The notes beneath the pieces are model-generated. The model was not told the origin of the DNA, made no database searches, and was given only the letters and a program-made list of their open reading frames with translations. From NCBI RefSeq assembly GCF_019880245.1, contig NZ_CP082286.1, positions 1,444,521-1,508,520 on the forward strand: 64,000 nt of DNA, given 5' to 3'. Shown here one piece after another: positions 48,574-57,108 of the stretch. The position numbers and the translations under genes were made by a program. This stretch comes from Halobaculum roseum. Lineage in GTDB: Archaea > Halobacteriota > Halobacteria > Halobacteriales > Haloferacaceae. Each line of letters opens with the position of its first letter. Positions within the stretch are counted from its first letter, which is position 1.

Positions 48574-49227
48574 ATGGCCAGAGACGACATCGACGGCGAG
48601 GTTCCCGCCGACCAGTCGGACGTCCCCGTGACCGCCGAGCGCCCCGAGGACAGCGTGCTGCGGACGACCGGCACCGACCACATCACGCTCATCGGGAGCA
48701 ACGAGGAGGCGACGGTGGCGTTCTACCGCGACGTGCTCGGGATGCCGCTGGTGATGCGCCAGCCGAACCTCGACGCGCCGGAGGTGACGCACCTGTTCTT
48801 CGACAGCGGCGACGGCCGCATCATCACGTTCTTCGTCGAGGAGAGCCGGGATAACGCCCCCGGCCAGCGCCCCGGCGTCGGCGCCGTCCACCACCTCGCG
48901 TTCTCCATCGAGGCCGAGGAGCTGCCCGAGATCAAGGAGGCGCTCTCCGAGCACGGCCACCGGTACAGCGAGTTCGACCGCGGCGCGTTCCACTCGCTGT
49001 ACACCCGCGATCACAACGGGCTCACCATCGAGCTCGTCGTCGACAAGTACGAGCTCCCCGACGACCGCCGCGGCGAGGTGATGGCGCTCGCGCAGTCGAA
49101 GCGGGTCGCCGCCGGCGCCAACTACGTCGACGACGAGCACATGGAAGCCGCCATCGAGGAACTCGGCCTCGACGTGGTGCGAAACGAGGTTCCCGACGCC
49201 GCGACGGGCACCGGATTCGACGACTGA
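48574..49227 (+). CDS. VOC-family (glyoxalase/dioxygenase-like) protein
   Basis: A 217-residue protein. A single VOC domain (about 32-155) contains TGTDHITLIGSNEEATVAFYRDVLGMPLVMRQPNLD and GVGAVHHLAFSIEAEELPEIKEALSEHGHRYSEFDRGAFHSLYTRDHNGLTIELVV, with His and Glu residues that would bind a metal. A helical C-terminal extension (EVMALAQSKRVAAGANYVDDEHMEAAIEELG) is less usual. The reaction cannot be told from sequence. ATG at 48574 is the start; a frame upstream is open by 8 codons. Confidence 0.88.
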   Translation: MARDDIDGEVPADQSDVPVTAERPEDSVLRTTGTDHITLIGSNEEATVAFYRDVLGMPLVMRQPNLDAPEVTHLFFDSGDGRIITFFVEESRDNAPGQRPGVGAVHHLAFSIEAEELPEIKEALSEHGHRYSEFDRGAFHSLYTRDHNGLTIELVVDKYELPDDRRGEVMALAQSKRVAAGANYVDDEHMEAAIEELGLDVVRNEVPDAATGTGFDD

Positions 49228-49483
49228 GGTCGACGCCGACCCGCCGCCCGTCGACCCCGTTCCCGACTTCTGCCCGAGCGACTGACCGCTCTGCTGCTCC
49301 GAGTCGTCCCCGGTTCGCCGCCCCGGCGAACGCTTAAATACCTCAGCTATCGCCAGCGATTTCTATACGGTCGTACCCGGACTCAATTCAGTGTCATATA
49401 CACCAGAATTTTTATGATAGTGAGGTGGTGGTACCCCCAAGGGTCCGCCGGCGTCCATCCGCCGGCCGCTCCGTCGAACACAC

Positions 49484-50419
49484 ATGTCCCACGAATCAAA
49501 CTACGCGTCGGACGGACACGACGCGACCGGGAGATCGGGTCGGATCGTCGAGCTGCTGACCACGTACGGCGAGCGCGCCGGCAACGCGCTCGTGTACAGT
49601 TCCGCGTATCTGGCGGCGATCGCGATGGCCGAGGTGGCGATCGCGATGGTGCTGCTGTCGTTGCCCCCGAACCCGGCGCCGGTGGTCGTCGGGCTGGTGA
49701 CGTTCGCGGTGTACACGAACGACCGGGTCGCCGACGTGGACACCGACGCCGTCTCCGACCCCGACCGTGCGGCGTTCGTCCGGCGCCACCGCGACAGCCT
49801 GTACGTGTTGGCGTCGATGTCGTACGGGCTCGCGGTCGCGGTCGCCGTGCTCGGCGGTCCCGTCGCGTTGGCCGTGACGCTGCTCCCCGGCGTGTTCTGG
49901 GTGGCGTACGCCGCCGACTGGGTGCCGAGCCTCGCTCCGAGGCTCCGCCGCCTGAAGGAGGTGCTCGTCGTCAACTCCCTCGTCGTCGCGCTCGCGTGGG
50001 CGACGACGCTGACCGCGCTCCCGGTCGCGTTCACCGACGCGGCGGTCACCCCGGCGACCGCGGTCGTGTTCGCGTACTTCCTGCTCCGGTCGTTCGTCGA
50101 CACCGAGATCCCGAACGTCGGCGACGTCGAGGCCGACCGCGCGATCGACGTGTCGACGCTGCCGGTCGCGTTCGGCGTGCCGACGACGCGTCGGATCCTC
50201 TACGGCGTCGATCTGCTCACGGCCGGGATCGTGGCCGCCGCGGCGACGGTCGGAGTTCTCGGGGCGGGCCCCGCGCTCGCGCTCGGCGCGGGCCTGGCGT
50301 ACTCGCTGGTCGTCACGGGGCTGCTCGGGCGCGTCGACAGCGACACGCTGGCGCTGGCTGCGGAGTCCGGCTACCTCGTCGTCGCGGCCGCGCTGATCGG
50401 GCCGCTGCTTCTCGCGTAG
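49484..50419 (+). CDS. UbiA-family prenyltransferase
   Basis: A 311-residue membrane prenyltransferase with eight or nine helices. The first Mg/diphosphate-binding motif is YTNDRVADVDTDAVSD, and the second DTEIPNVGDVEADRAID. These DxxxD motifs mark the family, which in haloarchaea includes lycopene elongases and lipid or quinone prenyltransferases. No adjacent carotenoid gene supports a choice. The 5' region has a promoter-like ATTTTTATGATAG at 49408-49420. Confidence 0.85.
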   Translation: MSHESNYASDGHDATGRSGRIVELLTTYGERAGNALVYSSAYLAAIAMAEVAIAMVLLSLPPNPAPVVVGLVTFAVYTNDRVADVDTDAVSDPDRAAFVRRHRDSLYVLASMSYGLAVAVAVLGGPVALAVTLLPGVFWVAYAADWVPSLAPRLRRLKEVLVVNSLVVALAWATTLTALPVAFTDAAVTPATAVVFAYFLLRSFVDTEIPNVGDVEADRAIDVSTLPVAFGVPTTRRILYGVDLLTAGIVAAAATVGVLGAGPALALGAGLAYSLVVTGLLGRVDSDTLALAAESGYLVVAAALIGPLLLA

Positions 50420-50479
50420 GCGGGCCGTCGGTCGATCTGTCAGATCGTCGCGCCGCGCGCGACGGCGGAATTTATTACG

Positions 50480-52198
50480 GTGCTCCCCCGAGCAGGAGGG
50501 TACGTGCTCCCGCCCGGAACGCTGACGGCGGTGATGTTGCTCACCGTCGTCGTGGGGACGACCGCCGCGCTCCTCGCGTGGCGCGAGCGACAGGAACCCG
50601 GCGCGGTTCCGCTGACGGCTATGCTGGCCGGACAGGTGTGGTGGTCGGTGTTCTTCGTCTTCGAGTACCGCGCCGGGACCCTCGCGGGGAAGGTGTTCTA
50701 CTCGGACGTCCAGTGGGTGGGAGTGGTGGTGATCCCGGTCGCGTGGCTCCTGTTCGCGCTGGAGTACACGGGCCGCGATCGCTACGTCCGGCCGCGGTAC
50801 GTGGCGCTTCTGTCGGTCGTTCCGGTCGTCACGGTCGTGCTCGCGGCGACGAACGCGTATCACGACCTGCTGTATCTCGACACGGACCTCGTCACCGAGG
50901 CCGGGAGGCAGGTGCTCCACCGAACGGGCGGCCCCTGGTACTGGGTCGTCACGGGCTACACATACCTGCTCGGGTTGCTCGGATCGATCCCCCTGCTGGG
51001 GCTGGTCCGCAGCGACTCGCTCCCGTTCCGCGGCCAGAGCCTCGGGCTGCTCGTCGGGACGCTCGCGCCGTGGGCGAGCAACGTGTTGTTCCTGGCCGGC
51101 GCGGTCCCGGTCCCGAGCCTCGACCCGACGCCGGTGTTCTTCGCGGTGTCGGGCGTCGCGTACCTCGGCGCTATCACCCGCTTTCGGCTGCTCGGGACGA
51201 GCCCGTCGGCGAACCACCGCGCGCGGCGGCTGGTGTTCGAGCGCATGCGCGAGGGCGCGGTCGTCGTCGACAGACACGACTACGTCGTCGACATGAACGA
51301 GCAGGCGGCCGAGATCCTCGACGTCGACCCGCGGGACGTGCTGGGCGACCCGGCCGCCGAGGTGATCCCCCGATACGAGCACCTGCCCGAGGAGGGGCGC
51401 GCCTCCCGACACCTCACGCTCGGCGAGGGGCTCCAGAGCCGCCAGTACGACGCGACGGTGACCGCGGTCGCGGACTTCCACGGCCGCTCGCTGGGCGGCG
51501 TCATCTCCTTTCACGACGTGAGCGACCACCTCCGGCGCCAACAGCGACTGGAGGTGCTCAACCGCGTGCTCCGGCACAACATCCGCACGGAGACGAACCT
51601 CATCTACGGCAACGCGGACCTCATGGACGCCGAGGGCGCCCACGTGGAGGCGGTGAAGGAGGGCGCGATGCGCATCGAGGCGATCAGCGACAAGGCGCGC
51701 GACGTGATCGACATCTTCGAGCGGGGCCGCCAGCCCGGCCGGGCGCTGACGCTGTCGACCGTACTCGACGAGTGCGTCGAGGAGGTCCGCGAGGAGTATC
51801 CGTCGGTCGCGGTCGACCTCGAGGTGGCCCCGGACGGCGGCTGCGGTGACGGCTCGGACGTCGCGGTGTCGCCGGTGCTCACGTCGGTCGTGCGCAACGT
51901 CGTCGAGAACGCCGCCGAACACAACGACGACGACCCGTGGGTTCGCGTGCGGGCGACCTGCGCCGACGACACGGTCGAGATCCGCGTCGCGGACAACGGC
52001 CCCGGGATCAACGACCACGAACGGACCGCCCTCGAACGGGGCAACGAGACGCCGCTGGACCACGGCAGCGGCCTCGGCCTGTGGCTCATCGCCTGGGGCA
52101 CCGAGATGGCCGACGGCGACCTCGAGATCGACGACCGGGAGGACGGCGGCACCGTGGTGACGGTGCGTGTTCCCCGGCTCGCGGCGGCGGAGGAGTGA
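50480..52198 (+). CDS. 7TM-sensor histidine kinase with PAS domain
   Basis: A 572-residue kinase starting with GTG. Residues about 10-235 are seven hydrophobic helices (histidine-kinase 7TM type). A PAS domain follows (GAVVVDRHDYVVDMNEQAAEILDVDPRDVLG). The H-box is LNRVLRHNIRTETNLIYGNADLM. The HATPase has NVVENAAEHNDDDPWVRV, VADNGPGINDHERTAL and GSGLGLWLIAWGTEMADG. It is a membrane sensor typical of haloarchaea; no partner response regulator is adjacent. A hairpin near 52226-52240 follows it. Confidence 0.93.
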   Translation: MLPRAGGYVLPPGTLTAVMLLTVVVGTTAALLAWRERQEPGAVPLTAMLAGQVWWSVFFVFEYRAGTLAGKVFYSDVQWVGVVVIPVAWLLFALEYTGRDRYVRPRYVALLSVVPVVTVVLAATNAYHDLLYLDTDLVTEAGRQVLHRTGGPWYWVVTGYTYLLGLLGSIPLLGLVRSDSLPFRGQSLGLLVGTLAPWASNVLFLAGAVPVPSLDPTPVFFAVSGVAYLGAITRFRLLGTSPSANHRARRLVFERMREGAVVVDRHDYVVDMNEQAAEILDVDPRDVLGDPAAEVIPRYEHLPEEGRASRHLTLGEGLQSRQYDATVTAVADFHGRSLGGVISFHDVSDHLRRQQRLEVLNRVLRHNIRTETNLIYGNADLMDAEGAHVEAVKEGAMRIEAISDKARDVIDIFERGRQPGRALTLSTVLDECVEEVREEYPSVAVDLEVAPDGGCGDGSDVAVSPVLTSVVRNVVENAAEHNDDDPWVRVRATCADDTVEIRVADNGPGINDHERTALERGNETPLDHGSGLGLWLIAWGTEMADGDLEIDDREDGGTVVTVRVPRLAAAEE

Positions 52199-52225
52199 CG
52201 GCGTCGCCGGCGGTGTGAGGACGGA

Positions 52226-52240
52226 ACCGCCGCTGGCGGT
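52226..52240 (+). terminator. stem-loop after the 7TM kinase gene
   Basis: Perfect arms ACCGCC/GGCGGT around GCT, 28 bp after the stop. The hairpin is flanked by the 14-bp imperfect direct repeat CGGTGTGAGGACGG (52211-52224) and CGGTGTGAGAACGG (52237-52250). It could terminate the kinase transcript before the oppositely oriented tRNA. There is no U-run, so activity is uncertain. Confidence 0.4.
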
Positions 52241-52254
52241 GTGAGAACGGGAAA

Positions 52255-52326
52255 AGCCTAGGGCGGGATTTGAACCCGCGCTCTCGTCCTTACCAAGGAC
52301 GCGCTTTACCGCTAAGCTACCCAGGC
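52255..52326 (-). tRNA. tRNA-Thr (GGT)
   Basis: A 72-nt tRNA on the minus strand folds with acceptor GCCTGGG/CCTAGGC (one G-U), D-arm GCTTAGCGGTAAAGC, anticodon arm CGTCC-TTGGTAA-GGACG and T-arm GCGGG-TTCAAAT-CCCGC. The loop gives anticodon GGT. Discriminator base is U. A TTTTCCC follows, a plausible terminator. No CCA is encoded. Confidence 0.97.
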
Positions 52327-52453
52327 GCGAATAGGGATAGCCGGGAGTCGTCTTTAGGCGTTACGATCAGACGCCACGAGGGACACGCAGTATCACGGGA
52401 CGACGACCGGGTCGAAGCGGCAGCCGGCACGTCGGCCGCTGCCCGCGACCGAG

Positions 52454-53119
52454 TCAAGAGTCGGCGGACGAGGCCACGCGGTCCTCGTCGGCGAGGGAGG
52501 CGATGCGGTCCCCCGTCGAGTCGGGAAGCGCGCCCACGGCGGGCATGCGGTCGTCGTCGCCGGCGGCCAGCTCGGCGGCGTACGACAGCAGGTCGGCGGG
52601 CGCGCTGGCGCCGACGGCGGCGGTGCCGGCGACGACCGCGAGCTCGAACACGTCGGCCTCCAGGTTTCGGTCCAGCGCCGCCGCCTCCTCGGGGCCCGTG
52701 TCGCGCCGGAGCGTCTGATCCCGGCCGAACGCCCGGACCGTCTCGACGGCCTTCCCGGCGGCCGCCGTCCGGGCGAGCAGGTAGAAGCCGCGCGAGACGG
52801 ACACGTCCGCCGCGAGCACGTCGAGGTCGGCGTCGATGTCGCCGTCGACGTCGAGGTCCGCGGCCGCCCACGGCTCCGTCTGGGAGAGTTCCCGGGTGAG
52901 CCGCAGGCCCTCGTAAATGAGCTGGACGCCGGCGGCGTGGTCCTCGACGCCCGCCAGGTCCACGTCGGGGTCGAGCGCGCGGGCCGACAGCAACGTGAGC
53001 GCTCCGGGCGTCATCTCCGCGTCGTCGAAGCGGTCGGTCAGCGCGCTCCGGAGCGCCGCCGGCTCGACGTCGCCGACCGACCGCTCCGCGGCGGCCCGAG
53101 TCCGCGCGGCGTCATCCAT
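52454..53119 (-). CDS. conserved haloarchaeal helical protein, unknown function
   Basis: A 221-residue mostly helical protein with no known motif. It has EDHAAGVQLIYEGLRLTRELSQ, ADLDVLAADVSVSRGFYLLARTAAAGKAVETVRAFGRDQTLRR and EADVFELAVVAGTAAVGASAPADLLSYAAELA, reminiscent of polyprenyl-synthetase-like helical bundles but lacking the DDxxD motif. It is probably a conserved haloarchaeal DUF. It is divergent from an enoyl-CoA hydratase. Confidence 0.75.
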   Translation of the reverse strand: MDDAARTRAAAERSVGDVEPAALRSALTDRFDDAEMTPGALTLLSARALDPDVDLAGVEDHAAGVQLIYEGLRLTRELSQTEPWAAADLDVDGDIDADLDVLAADVSVSRGFYLLARTAAAGKAVETVRAFGRDQTLRRDTGPEEAAALDRNLEADVFELAVVAGTAAVGASAPADLLSYAAELAAGDDDRMPAVGALPDSTGDRIASLADEDRVASSADS

Positions 53120-53179
53120 CGACACGCGATAGGCCGGGCACACGCAAAGACCTTTGGAAACGGGGGGCTATCCCGTCCC

Positions 53180-53860
53180 GTGATACGCGCCGAACGGGCC
53201 GCCGACGGGGAGTACCGGACCGTGACGATCGACCGCCCCGAGGCCCGGAACGCGCTCACCCCCGACGCCCTCGACGCGCTGGAGGCGGCCGTCGTCGAGG
53301 CCGACGAGCCGGTCGTGCTGCTCCGGGGCGCCGGCTCCGCCTTCTGCGCCGGCGCCGACCTCGACGTGGTCGAGTCGCTGGCGGACCCCGCCGCGTTCGC
53401 GGAACACGGCCAGCGGGTCGCCGACGCGATCGAATCGGCCGACGCGGTCGTGATCGCCGGCGTCGACGGCGCGGCCCGCGGCGGCGGCGTCGAGCTGGCG
53501 CTCGCGTGTGACATCCGGGTCGCGACGCCGGCGGCGACGTTCGCGGAGACGGGCGTCTCCTTCGGGCTGTTCGGCGCGTGGGGCGGCACCGCCCGGCTCC
53601 CCCGGATCGTCGGCGAGGGCGTCGCCCTCGACATCGCCTGCTCGGCGCGGGTCGTCGACGCCGAGGAGGCGCGGGAGATGGGGCTCGTCTCCCGCGTCGT
53701 CCCGGACCCGACGACCGTCGCGCGGGAGGTGGCCGACAACGACCCCGGGGCGCTTTCGGCCGTGAAGCGGCTCGTTCGCGCCGGCGCCCGCGGCGCGGAG
53801 ACCGCGGCCGACGAGCGGGCGGCGTTCGCGCGCCTGCACGACGAGCGGTTCGGGGAGTGA
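53180..53860 (+). CDS. enoyl-CoA hydratase/isomerase
   Basis: A 226-residue crotonase-fold protein starting with GTG. RTVTIDRPEARNALTPDALDALEAAV, the oxyanion-hole segment GAGSAFCAGADLDVVESL, ARGGGVELALACDIRVATPAATFAETGVSFGLFGAWGGTARLPRIVG (catalytic Glu region) and NDPGALSAVKRLV are all typical. It lacks a long C-terminal arm, and may act in fatty acid or other CoA-ester metabolism. Confidence 0.9.
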   Translation: MIRAERAADGEYRTVTIDRPEARNALTPDALDALEAAVVEADEPVVLLRGAGSAFCAGADLDVVESLADPAAFAEHGQRVADAIESADAVVIAGVDGAARGGGVELALACDIRVATPAATFAETGVSFGLFGAWGGTARLPRIVGEGVALDIACSARVVDAEEAREMGLVSRVVPDPTTVAREVADNDPGALSAVKRLVRAGARGAETAADERAAFARLHDERFGE

Positions 53861-53947
53861 GGACGGCCGGCCGGGAGTGAGAACGACCGACCGAGGAGCG
53901 AGCACGACACCACAACAGTTGAATCCTCGCGGCCGCGTACCTCGGGT

Positions 53948-54529
53948 ATGACCGACGGACACGACCTCGCGGATCGTTCCTCGCTTTCCCGACGCCGGAC
54001 CCTCGGTGTCGTCGGCGCCGGCGCGGTCGCCGCGCTCGCCGGCTGTCTCGGCGGCGGTGGCGGCGACACCTCGCTGCCGGAGAACGGCGACCCCGAACTC
54101 CTCGATGACGTGGAGTCGTTCCCCAGCGAGGGCGTCGAGCACGTCGAGCGCGGCACCGAGGTCGACTACGACACGCAACCGCCCACCTCGGGGCCCCACT
54201 ACTCGGGCGTCGTCGAGGCGGGGTTCTACGAGGAACCGCAGACGATGGGCGATCTCGTCCACACGCTCGAACACGGCGCAGTCGTCGCCTACTACGTTCC
54301 CGACGCCCTGACTGACGAGGCGCGGTCGTCGCTGGAGACGTGGGCGAACAGCCACACCGGCACGTGGCAGAGCTTCGTCGCCGTCCCGAACCCCTACGAC
54401 GACCCGCAGGCGCCGTACACGCTCACCGCGTGGCGACACCTCCTCCGGATGGACGAGTACGACGAGGACGTCGTGCGGGCGTTCGCCGCCGAGTACATCG
54501 GCCGCGGTCCCGAGAATCCGGTCCGATAG
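53948..54529 (+). CDS. DUF3105-like Tat lipoprotein
   Basis: A 193-residue lipoprotein. The Tat motif SRRRTLGVVGAGAVAALAGC ends in lipobox Cys33. The mature part has YDTQPPTSGPHYSGVVEAGFYEEPQTMGDLVHTLEHGAVVAYYVP, whose conserved HY and EHG histidines match the DUF3105 family. The DUF is often found in extracellular proteins; function is unknown. It lies on the outer face of the membrane. Confidence 0.88.
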   Translation: MTDGHDLADRSSLSRRRTLGVVGAGAVAALAGCLGGGGGDTSLPENGDPELLDDVESFPSEGVEHVERGTEVDYDTQPPTSGPHYSGVVEAGFYEEPQTMGDLVHTLEHGAVVAYYVPDALTDEARSSLETWANSHTGTWQSFVAVPNPYDDPQAPYTLTAWRHLLRMDEYDEDVVRAFAAEYIGRGPENPVR

Positions 54530-54592
54530 CGGAACGGGTCTCCGAGCCGGTCGCCGACCCGGTCACCGATCCGGTTCGCGTCCAGGCAGGCG

Positions 54593-55426
54593 CTACAGCG
54601 ACAACTCGGCGGGCGCCGGCGGCATCGCGCGCTTGTGTTTCGAGGACTCGTACAGCTCCTCGACGCGGGCGATCTCCTCGGCGGTCACGTCGAGCGCGCG
54701 GACGGTCGCGGCCGTCGACAGCGGGCCGTCGACGTGGAGCGCGAGCACTGCATCGAGGGTGTCGTAGTCGAGCCCCATCTCCTCCTCGTCGGTCTGGCCG
54801 GTCCACATCTCCGCCGAGGGCGTCTTCATCACCAGGTCGTGCGGGACGCCGGCGTGGGCCGCGAGCTGGCGGACCTGCTGTTTGTAGAGGTTCCCGAGCG
54901 GGTTGCAGTCGACAGCGCCGTCGCCGTACTTCGTGAAGTAGCCCGTGAGCGCCTCGCTGCGGTTGCCCGTCCCGAGGACGAGGCGGTCGTCGGCGTTGGC
55001 GGCGAAGTAGTTGCAGACGGCTCGCACGCGAACGCGGACGTTGCTCTCGGCCATTTTCTCGTCGGCCGCCTCCGGGAGCGCGTCGTAGAACGCCTCGGCG
55101 ATGGGCTCGATCTCGATCACGTCGTAGGCGATCCCGAGGTCCTCGGCGACGCGCTCGGCGTCGCTCATGTTCTCTGCGGTGTTCACCGACCCGGGCATCA
55201 CCAAGCCCCGAACGCTGTCGGCGCCGAGGGCGTCGACCGCGAGGTACGCGACCGTCGTCGAGTCGATCCCGCCCGACAGCCCGAGCACCGCCCCGTCGGC
55301 GCCGGCGGCGTCGACCTGGTCGGCGATGAAGTCGGTGAGGTGCGCGTGTACCCGGTCGAGTTCGGCGTCGGACAGGCGCAGGTCCAACGGGGTCGATTCC
55401 TCGTCCAACAGGACGGATTCGCTCAT
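54593..55426 (-). CDS. nadE: NAD(+) synthetase
   Basis: Ammonia-dependent NAD synthetase of 277 residues. It has the PP-loop LGLSGGIDSTTVAYLAVDAL, LVMPGSVNTAENMSDAERVAEDLGI, NYFAANADDRLVLGTGNRSEALTGYFTKYGDGAVDCNPLGNLYKQQVRQLAAHAGVP and KTPSAEMWTGQTDEEEMGLDYDTLD. It converges with the DUF3105-like gene. The stop is about 165 bases upstream of a repeat-rich region and the tRNA-Gly gene. Confidence 0.95.
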   Translation of the reverse strand: MSESVLLDEESTPLDLRLSDAELDRVHAHLTDFIADQVDAAGADGAVLGLSGGIDSTTVAYLAVDALGADSVRGLVMPGSVNTAENMSDAERVAEDLGIAYDVIEIEPIAEAFYDALPEAADEKMAESNVRVRVRAVCNYFAANADDRLVLGTGNRSEALTGYFTKYGDGAVDCNPLGNLYKQQVRQLAAHAGVPHDLVMKTPSAEMWTGQTDEEEMGLDYDTLDAVLALHVDGPLSTAATVRALDVTAEEIARVEELYESSKHKRAMPPAPAELSL

Positions 55427-55718
55427 CGGACACGGGTAGGTCGGCGCCGAACTAATAGCTCCCTCGTGTCCGCGGATCGTGGACGTGCGTCCAGTTCCGT
55501 GGCGACGCCGGCGACCGATTAGTTGAAGTGTTGCGATGGGGAACGTGGATGTACACGCGAGCGCCACGTCGCCCGTGGGACGGCGAGCGAGCGCCGTTGG
55601 TGAGCGATTCCGGAGGAATCGCGAGCCTCGGGGCGCGAGCGAACGAAGTGAGTGAGCGCGCCGTTGCGTTACGGAGTGAAGCGACGTAACGCTCGGGGCG
55701 AACGAGCAAAGCGAGTGA
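55427..55718. repeat. 292-bp repeat-rich region upstream of tRNA-Gly, with partial tRNA 5' copies
   Basis: Holds several GAGCGAACGAAGTGAGTGAG-type repeats of the family seen at 8504. Two partial copies of the tRNA-Gly 5' end occur: GCGCCGTTGGT at 55591-55601 (11 bases identical to the tRNA start) and GCGCCGTTG at 55658-55666. Both are preceded by GAG(C/T)GA, as the tRNA itself is. A GTTGCGTTACG/CGTAACGC inverted repeat lies near 55663-55696. No gene is seen. Confidence 0.7.
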
Positions 55719-55789
55719 GCGCCGTTGGTCCAGTGGTAGGACAAAGCCTTCCCAAGGCTTTAGCCCGGGTTCAATTCCCGGACGGCGCA
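55719..55789 (+). tRNA. tRNA-Gly (CCC), with attL
   Basis: A 71-nt tRNA with acceptor GCGCCGT/ACGGCGC, D-arm GTCC-AGTGGTA-GGAC, anticodon arm AAGCC-TTCCCAA-GGCTT and T-arm CCGGG-TTCAATT-CCCGG. Anticodon is CCC, discriminator A. Its last 29 bases (55761-55789) recur at 59163-59191 as the right attachment site, so a mobile element integrated here and left the tRNA intact. Confidence 0.97.
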
Positions 55790-55934
55790 CTACTCTTTCA
55801 CTCGGTCGGCCCATACCAGAATCTCCCGAGCCAATGGAGCGGCAGGTAAACGGGAATTGATGTGTGCAATTTCTCACCCGCCGCGTAAATCTAACTCGCA
55901 ATTACTGTTACCGTTTTGTAATTAACTAGCCCTC

Positions 55935-55944
55935 ATATATAAAG
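55935..55944 (+). promoter_or_regulatory. TATA-like element of the first element gene
   Basis: ATATATAAAG within an A/T-rich stretch, 57-81 bases upstream of the possible GTG starts at 56001 and 56016. The expected archaeal start site would be about 55967. Confidence 0.5.
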
Positions 55945-56015
55945 AGAAGCAGGAATCCGCCGTTTGAGATAGTCGGCTACGATATGGATTTGGCCAGTGT
56001 GTGCAATTCCTAGTC

Positions 56016-56315
56016 GTGCGAATCCGCACCGACGGTAACAAATCGTATCGAACCCGGCTATACGACCGAGCGGCTAGATCGTGGGGAGTAGCGACCCGAG
56101 CGGATGCGATTGACAAGTCATGTCGGTTTTCTAGTCAACTAATCCCGGCGCTGGCGGAAGCGAATAGTCACCCGGACATGACCGACGACTTGCGTGAAGT
56201 GTTATCTAACCCGATCATCGAATTGACCAGAACGACCCGGTCTGAATATTCGGTGATTCTCCCCAACGGGAAAGAGATCACACGGGAACAAGCAGATATC
56301 CAACCAAACAAGTGA
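56016..56315 (+). CDS. small element-encoded protein, haloarchaeal mobile-element type
   Basis: About 99 residues from the GTG at 56016 (VRIRTDGNKSYRTRLYDRAARSWGV); a GTG at 56001 is also in frame. The pattern RIRTDGN...R...DRAA..WG..TRADAIDKSC.F...L.PALAEANSHPDMTDDLREVLSNP resembles a small family I know from haloarchaeal plasmids and elements (DUF7692-like, from memory). It may be DNA binding (ribbon-helix-helix style), perhaps regulating integration. The codon use is less G+C rich than in neighbours. Confidence 0.7.
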   Translation: MRIRTDGNKSYRTRLYDRAARSWGVATRADAIDKSCRFSSQLIPALAEANSHPDMTDDLREVLSNPIIELTRTTRSEYSVILPNGKEITREQADIQPNK

Positions 56316-56440
56316 CTGAATGCTACACTATCAGCATAAAGATAGACGGCTATGTTGCAACCCTATTTTCAACAGTATTGAGGTGAAATGGCCGATAGAA
56401 AGGGACTGCGTATTTCACAGCGGTAGTGTGACGAGACCCT

Positions 56441-57067
56441 TCAGTATTCAGTTTCGGTACTACATCCCATCGCTGTTGAAACGAACGAATGTTCAACTCC
56501 TTCATCGGGCTGTACATACACACCGGTTGCAGAATCGTTACAATCGAATGCCGATTGCGGTACGGTGAGTCCAGTTGTTTCATCTGAGACAGTAATAGAG
56601 GTCTCATACGCTGAAGGTGCCATAATCCCGATTTGGGCGATCCCCTGAGATGGGAACTGTAGTTCAGTGTCGATAGCAGGTTGGGAAGCTTTCTCGTCTT
56701 GGACTCGGAGTGCAATCTGTCGCCCACTATTTTGCTGATTCTCGACCACAACGTAGTGCGGGCGAATCTCGCTTGGGAGGTCCTCCCGATCTCCAACGCG
56801 AAACGTGACGAAGGGTCCTTTTGTTGACTTTACCTCTAATGGTACTTCCCACTCGCGAGAACCGCCCTCCTTTCTAGTTGCATCCGTCACTCTGGAGTGA
56901 GGCGATTGAACCGTCCCACCGGTCTTCTGTTCGCTAGTAGTCGGACTTTGAGTATCGGTCAATTCATCAGATGAACCGTTCTCTGTCGGCGTAGTAGCGC
57001 ACCCGGCAAGTGTACAGACCACTGCTCCCCCAACCAATCGGAGAGCCGAACGTCGAGATTGGACCAT
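56441..57067 (-). CDS. element-encoded Tat lipoprotein, unknown function
   Basis: A 208-residue lipoprotein. QSRRSALRLVGGAVVCTLAGC carries the Tat arginines and lipobox Cys23. A Ser/Thr/Gln-rich stretch (about 25-65) leads into a beta-rich domain (WEVPLEVKSTKGPFVTFRVGDREDLPSEIRPHYVVVENQQNSGRQIALRVQDE, IAQIGIMAPSAYETSITVSDE). The two remaining cysteines (FDCNDS, MGCSTE) could pair. No family is recognised. It faces outwards and could be an immunity, adhesion or anti-virus surface factor, which is speculative. Confidence 0.75.
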   Translation of the reverse strand: MVQSRRSALRLVGGAVVCTLAGCATTPTENGSSDELTDTQSPTTSEQKTGGTVQSPHSRVTDATRKEGGSREWEVPLEVKSTKGPFVTFRVGDREDLPSEIRPHYVVVENQQNSGRQIALRVQDEKASQPAIDTELQFPSQGIAQIGIMAPSAYETSITVSDETTGLTVPQSAFDCNDSATGVYVQPDEGVEHSFVSTAMGCSTETEY

Positions 57068-57108
57068 ATGTCTGATAGCTATCTAATTGGTAAGTGCTTT
57101 CTCTGTAG

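Noticed and set aside
49414..51849. An 811-codon rightward frame across ubiA and the histidine kinase
   Set aside because: Arg-rich shadow in another frame; both genes have strong domain motifs in their own frames.
55452..55901. Leftward 149-codon frame across the repeats and tRNA-Gly
   Set aside because: It reads through a tRNA gene and repeats, and gives a typical tRNA-antisense artefact peptide.
56320..56796. Small frames opposite and beside the first lipoprotein of the element
   Set aside because: They overlap the lipoprotein gene, which has a clean Tat signal and lipobox; no own features.
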